Assembly: GCA_946221035.1 (NCBI GenBank)
Contig: CAMIME010000050.1
Coordinates: 1-15,268 of the forward strand
Direction of reading: 5' to 3'
DNA length: 15,268 nucleotides
DNA from: an uncultured Campylobacter sp.
GTDB taxonomy: Bacteria > Actinomycetota > Actinomycetes > Mycobacteriales > Mycobacteriaceae
The notes below the pieces were generated by a model. That model ran no database searches. It worked only from the letters and a program-made list of their open reading frames with translations, and had not been told where the DNA came from. Below, piece by piece: positions 11,887 to 15,268 of this stretch. Within the stretch, counting starts at the first letter, position 1; every line of letters begins with the position of its first letter. A program made the translations under genes and the position numbers.

Positions 11887-13406
11887 GCCGCGAACATCCC
11901 CGACGCCTTGACGGCGGTTTCCCACAGGCCGTAGACGAGAAGCAGTGCGATGACCACGGCCAACACGAGCGCCACGGCGGCGTGCGCCGGGCTGGTGTAA
12001 CCGTTGGGGTGGCCGTGCGCTTCGGCTTCCGCCTCGGTCGCCATCATCGCCGCGCGGTCCGCGTCCGCCTTAGCCTTCACCTTCGCCGGGTCCTCGAACC
12101 ACTTCGCTTCCACTGGCTTGACCAGGAAGTTAGCCAGTAGACCGATGCCCAACAGCACGCACATGATGTAGAGCGACAGGCGATATAGGGACGGGCCTTG
12201 GTTACCCTGGGATGCCTGGTGCTCCACCACCATGTTGATGATCAGCGGACCGGCAACACCCGCCGCAGACCACGCCGTGAGCAGGCGCCCGTGAATTGCA
12301 CCCACCTGGTATACGCCGAAGAGGTCGCGCAGGTAGGCAGGGATCGTGGCAAACCCGCCGCCGTAGAAAGTGAGCAACACCAGCGCACAGATGACGAAGA
12401 GCGCCAGGCTGGTCTGGCCCGCGCTGGCCAGGATGAAGTAGAAGAGCAGTCCCACGCCCAAGTAGACGAAGTAAATGTTCTTCCGTCCGATGATGTCGGA
12501 GGTGGATGACCACACGAAGCGGCCCGCCATGTTCGCCAGCGACAACAGTCCGACGAAGCCGGCGGCCGCGGCTGCGGTCAGCGCCGGGAAGTAATCCTGG
12601 ATCATCGGGGAGGCGTTTTCCAGGATGCCGATCCCGGCGGTGATGTTGCAGAACAAGATCACCCACAGGCACCAGAACTGCGGGGTCTTGATGGCGTTGG
12701 CCGCGCTCACGTTGCCGGTCGTCTGCAGCTTTGGAGTGGTCTGCTTCACCACGCCCTGCGGCTGCCAATCCGGGTGCGGGATTCGAATACAATAGGCCCC
12801 GAGCGCGATGATCACCGCGTACGTCACGGCGAGGGTAATGAAGGTGGGCTGGATCCCCGCGGCGCGATCTGCGATCTCGGTGCCGCCGCCGAAGAACTCC
12901 ATCAGCCGGTTCGACGCCGGCGAGGCAATCAAGGCGCCGCCGCCAAAACCCATGATGGCAAGGCCCGTCGCCAGCCCCGGCCGGTCTGGGAACCACTTCA
13001 TCAGCGTGGACACCGGCGAGATGTAGCCGATCCCTAGACCTATTCCGCCGATAAACCCATAGCCCAGGTACACCAGCCACAGGTTGCCGGTACTGACGCC
13101 CAGGGTGGCCACGAGGAAGCCGAGCACCCACAGCGCCCCGGATACGGACATGGATACCCGCGGGCCGACTCGCTCCACCCACGCCCCGAAAAGCGCGGAG
13201 GAGATCCCCAGCATGCCGATCGCTAGCGAGAAGATCCACCCCACCGCGACCTCACCGACACCGAAGTGCTCCATCATCGGCTTCTTGAACACCGAGAAGC
13301 CGTAAACCTGGCCGATAGAGAGGTGGATGGCCAGCGCCGCCGGCGGGATGAGCCAACGGTTGAACTGCTTTGGCGCGATAATCTCGCTCCGGTCGAAGTA
13401 CGACAT
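11883..13406 (-). CDS. OFA-family MFS transporter (oxalate/formate antiporter type) with extra C-terminal helix
   Basis: OFA transporters of the major facilitator superfamily move small carboxylates across the cytoplasmic membrane; the substrate here is unknown. The 507-residue product has the family start FNRWLIPPAALAIHLSIGQV with YGFSVFKKPM, GIGLGIGYISPVSTLMKWFP, DRPGLATGLAIMGFGGGALI, and the second-half FVGLLSLANMAGRFVWSSTS with DIIGRKN. Twelve spans end near residue 430. A charged Ala/Lys/Glu stretch (~433-470) is followed by another hydrophobic segment (~475-493) and YGLWETAVKASGMF. The ATG at 13406 has AGGGG 8 nt upstream. The TAA overlaps the stop codon of the convergent fdhD-like gene. 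An FdhD neighbour makes a formate-related role plausible but unproven. Confidence 0.88.
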   Translation of the reverse strand: MSYFDRSEIIAPKQFNRWLIPPAALAIHLSIGQVYGFSVFKKPMMEHFGVGEVAVGWIFSLAIGMLGISSALFGAWVERVGPRVSMSVSGALWVLGFLVATLGVSTGNLWLVYLGYGFIGGIGLGIGYISPVSTLMKWFPDRPGLATGLAIMGFGGGALIASPASNRLMEFFGGGTEIADRAAGIQPTFITLAVTYAVIIALGAYCIRIPHPDWQPQGVVKQTTPKLQTTGNVSAANAIKTPQFWCLWVILFCNITAGIGILENASPMIQDYFPALTAAAAAGFVGLLSLANMAGRFVWSSTSDIIGRKNIYFVYLGVGLLFYFILASAGQTSLALFVICALVLLTFYGGGFATIPAYLRDLFGVYQVGAIHGRLLTAWSAAGVAGPLIINMVVEHQASQGNQGPSLYRLSLYIMCVLLGIGLLANFLVKPVEAKWFEDPAKVKAKADADRAAMMATEAEAEAHGHPNGYTSPAHAAVALVLAVVIALLLVYGLWETAVKASGMFAA

Positions 13407-13445
13407 GTAGGTGCCCCTAGCCTGAATGCATTAAATACGCCCGGC

Positions 13446-13451
13446 ATCATA
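13446..13451 (-). promoter_or_regulatory. Candidate -10 (TATGAT) for the MFS transporter
   Basis: TATGAT on the minus strand lies 39 bp upstream of the start codon, in the 228-bp divergent region before the surface-protein gene. No good -35 is found at 16-18 bp. A perfect TTGACA (13486-13491) is 34 bp upstream, too far to pair with it. Confidence 0.35.
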
Positions 13452-13608
13452 ACCTAACCTTTGCGACGGGCGTGAATCCCACCGTTGTCAAAAAGTCCAC
13501 CACCCGCTCAGCGTCACCTGGGCCGATCCAGGGAAATTGGACGCGTGAATATATACACCCCGAGGCTACACTTATTCTCAGAGTTCATTTATGCTTTTCT
13601 GTGCACTT

Positions 13609-13614
13609 TATAAC
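13609..13614 (+). promoter_or_regulatory. Candidate -10 (TATAAC) for the surface-protein gene
   Basis: TATAAC lies 20 bp before the ATG at 13635, followed by a strong AGGGGGA ribosome-binding site. The preceding ~80 bases (13535-13612) are clearly more AT-rich than the rest of the window and hold several other TA-rich -10 options, so the exact promoter is uncertain. Confidence 0.35.
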
Positions 13615-13634
13615 TCCAAGCCCAGGGGGAACCC

Positions 13635-15268
13635 ATGAACCGCACTCGTCTCATTGCTGCTCTCCTCGCTGCTACGACCGCCACTTCCGGCGCTATCGCA
13701 CCGGTGACCGCCCAGGCCGTCGAGTGGATGTCACAGAACTACAGCCCGTCCTACACCGATGCGGAGGTCGTGCCGGGTGGCACCGCCCGCATCCCGCTCA
13801 ACGGCTCCTACCCCGCCGGCACCACCTTCTCCATCCCCGGCTCCCTTGCTGGTTGGGATCTCTCCGTGGACGCGGCAGGCACCGTCACCGCCAAGCCGCT
13901 GGGCCAGTTCCCGGGCGCTTACGTGCAGAACTATGTGGTGGTGACGTACCCCGACCGCACCGTTGACTACGCCCTGGTATCCGTCCGCGTCGTTCGCCCG
14001 GCTGTGTCATTCGCCGACTCACTGCCCTTGACCTGGTCCGACGCCACCGTAACCCCCGGCGGCACCGTCACCTTGAAGCCCAGCGTTGACCTCCCCGCCG
14101 GCACCAAGCTGGCGGCACCCGCTGGTTCGGGCGGCTGGCGCGTGAGCGCGGATGAGGCAACCGGCGAAGTCGCCGTCACCGCCCCCGCCGGCGCTCGCCC
14201 CGGTTCTGCCCTCGGCATCACCTTGGGTGTGGTGTTCCCGGACGGCTCGGGCAAGCAGTACTCCTCGCGCATCACGGTGGCTAGGGACACGGCCACCCCG
14301 ACATCAGCACCGACGCCCACGCCTGCACCGACGCCCACGCCTGCACCGACGACAACAACCCCCTCTCCCGTCGAGCTCACCTACGCCGACACGCCCGTCT
14401 CCGCTGGCGACCGAGTCACCGTCTTCCTCAACGGCAACCTGCCCCAGGGCTCACGCGTCGTGGGCCCGAACCAGAAGTACAACGGCTGGACCCTGAGTAC
14501 CGATGCCGAAAACGGGGCGATCACCTTCGTCGCACCTGCCAACGCGAAGCCAGGGTTGCGCCTCACCGCCGACGTGACGGTCATCCTCCCCGACGGATCC
14601 ACCCGCGCCCTTCAAGCCACCGCGTACGTCCCCACCACCGAAACCGGCGAGACCATCACCACCACCGCCACCACTACCGCTCCGCCAGCCCCGGCCGACA
14701 TCACCATTGACAACGCCACCATTGAGGCCGGCGAGACGATCGTCGTTAAGCCAAAGGGCCTTCCGGCTGGCGCGCGCGTCTTCGTGACCGAGGAGACCCG
14801 CGGCGGCTGGACCATCGCCCGCGAGGGCGACACCGGCATCCGCATCACCGCAGCTCAGGGCATGCGCCCGGGCAGCGTCCTGCGCATCAACGCCGCCATC
14901 CAGTTCGCGGACTACTCCTCGATCAACCGCACGTTCGACACGACGGTGGTCAAGGGCACATCGCTTATCGACGTCTCCGTCCCCACCTACCCCCACACCA
15001 ACCTCGCCCCGGGCAAATCCGTCACCGTTAATCCCCAGGGCCCTGTCCCCCGCGGGACCACGTTCAAGGTTGGTGAGGTCCCCGCAGGCTGGTCCGCGTC
15101 CGTCAACCGAACCACTGGCCGCCTCACTCTCCGTGCGCCCCGCACCCCGGGCGCCGACGCGACGATCCCCGTCACCGTTCAGTTCAGCGACGGTTCTATC
15201 CGTACCTCCGTGGTCACCGCACGCACCACTGGAACGGCGCTGACCACCGCTCCTGCCCCGGCCCCGGC
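13635..15268 (+). CDS. Large secreted repeat protein, Rib/alpha-like surface protein (partial, 3' end outside window)
   Basis: The frame is open from the ATG at 13635 to the window edge: 544 residues, no stop. A signal peptide is clear: MNRTR, a hydrophobic stretch (6-22), and likely cleavage after AQA (28). About five related beta-rich units of 85-95 residues follow: ~30-121, 122-216, 247-333, 354-440 and 445-529. Each has PxGT or PAG near the middle, a Gly-Trp pair (G73-W74, G167-W168, G284-W285, G391-W392, G485-W486), and a [FY]xDG or PDG-type turn toward the end. This resembles Rib/alpha-like (YPDG) adhesin repeats, judged from memory. Pro/Thr linkers lie at 217-246, 334-353 and 530 onward. 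It is likely an exported cell-surface or adhesion protein. Any LPXTG anchor would be beyond the window. A strong AGGGGGA precedes the ATG. Confidence 0.8.
   Translation, partial: MNRTRLIAALLAATTATSGAIAPVTAQAVEWMSQNYSPSYTDAEVVPGGTARIPLNGSYPAGTTFSIPGSLAGWDLSVDAAGTVTAKPLGQFPGAYVQNYVVVTYPDRTVDYALVSVRVVRPAVSFADSLPLTWSDATVTPGGTVTLKPSVDLPAGTKLAAPAGSGGWRVSADEATGEVAVTAPAGARPGSALGITLGVVFPDGSGKQYSSRITVARDTATPTSAPTPTPAPTPTPAPTTTTPSPVELTYADTPVSAGDRVTVFLNGNLPQGSRVVGPNQKYNGWTLSTDAENGAITFVAPANAKPGLRLTADVTVILPDGSTRALQATAYVPTTETGETITTTATTTAPPAPADITIDNATIEAGETIVVKPKGLPAGARVFVTEETRGGWTIAREGDTGIRITAAQGMRPGSVLRINAAIQFADYSSINRTFDTTVVKGTSLIDVSVPTYPHTNLAPGKSVTVNPQGPVPRGTTFKVGEVPAGWSASVNRTTGRLTLRAPRTPGADATIPVTVQFSDGSIRTSVVTARTTGTALTTAPAPAP
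14307..14351 (+). repeat. 18-bp tandem repeat, 2.5 copies, in the surface-protein linker
   Basis: GCACCGACGCCCACGCCT occurs twice exactly (14307-14324, 14325-14342) with a further half unit to 14351. It encodes APTPTP repeats in the Pro/Thr linker between the second and third domains. The unit length preserves the frame, so copy number could vary between strains. Confidence 0.8.

Noticed and set aside
13486..13491. Perfect TTGACA on the minus strand upstream of the MFS gene as its -35
   Set aside because: The nearest good -10 (TATGAT) is 34 bp away, and nothing resembling a -10 lies at 16-18 bp.
13472..13966. 164-residue plus-strand frame overlapping the start of the surface protein
   Set aside because: It is in another frame from the clear signal-peptide protein starting at 13635, has no good ribosome-binding site, and gives an Arg/His-rich shadow translation.
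1..15268. tRNA genes, CRISPR arrays, insertion sequences, prophage or toxin-antitoxin genes
   Set aside because: I looked for tRNA-like cloverleaf ends, regularly spaced direct repeats, transposase motifs and small paired genes, and saw none that could be supported by eye.

Overview
The window looks like a chromosomal segment of a high-GC actinobacterium, most likely Corynebacterium. The gene order rpsH-rplF-rplR-rpsE-rpmD-rplO / secY-adk / map / L,D-transpeptidase / infA / rpsM-rpsK-rpsD, the zinc-free short adenylate kinase, the basic N-terminal extension of S5, and near-identity of the S8, SecY and L15 cores to remembered Corynebacterium glutamicum proteins all point there. No database search was run.

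Left two thirds (1-8653, all minus strand, read right to left): the distal spc cluster and the alpha cluster. rpsH, rplF, rplR, rpsE, rpmD and rplO form one tight operon that ends at a rho-independent terminator (5701-5739). secY-adk follow, coupled by a TAATG overlap, and a U-poor hairpin follows adk. map comes next. A secreted L,D-transpeptidase (apparently leaderless) has its own terminator (1911-1935). infA and then rpsM-rpsK-rpsD complete the block; rpsD is cut by the window edge. These genes supply ribosomal proteins, the Sec channel pore, nucleotide balance, N-terminal Met removal and initiation factor IF-1. rpmJ is absent from the infA-rpsM gap.

Middle (8654-10957): a 339-bp divergent intergenic region carries a probable long, structured rpsH leader and a leaderless promoter for an M20D amidohydrolase on the plus strand. 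The amidohydrolase converges on a minus-strand DUF2786 protein.

Right third (10958-13406): a 179-bp intergenic region holds two consensus DnaA boxes and a possible leaderless 10-codon ORF ahead of an unusual FdhD-like protein. That protein has lost several FdhD signature residues. It overlaps tail-to-tail with an OFA-family (oxalate/formate type) MFS transporter that carries an extra C-terminal membrane helix.

Right edge (13635-end): the start of a large secreted surface protein built from about five related beta-rich repeats of roughly 90 residues, joined by Pro/Thr linkers; its C-terminus lies outside the window.

The points most worth following are the divergent FdhD-like gene with its DnaA-box/leaderless-ORF upstream region, the rpsH leader, and the L15 and OFA C-terminal extensions.
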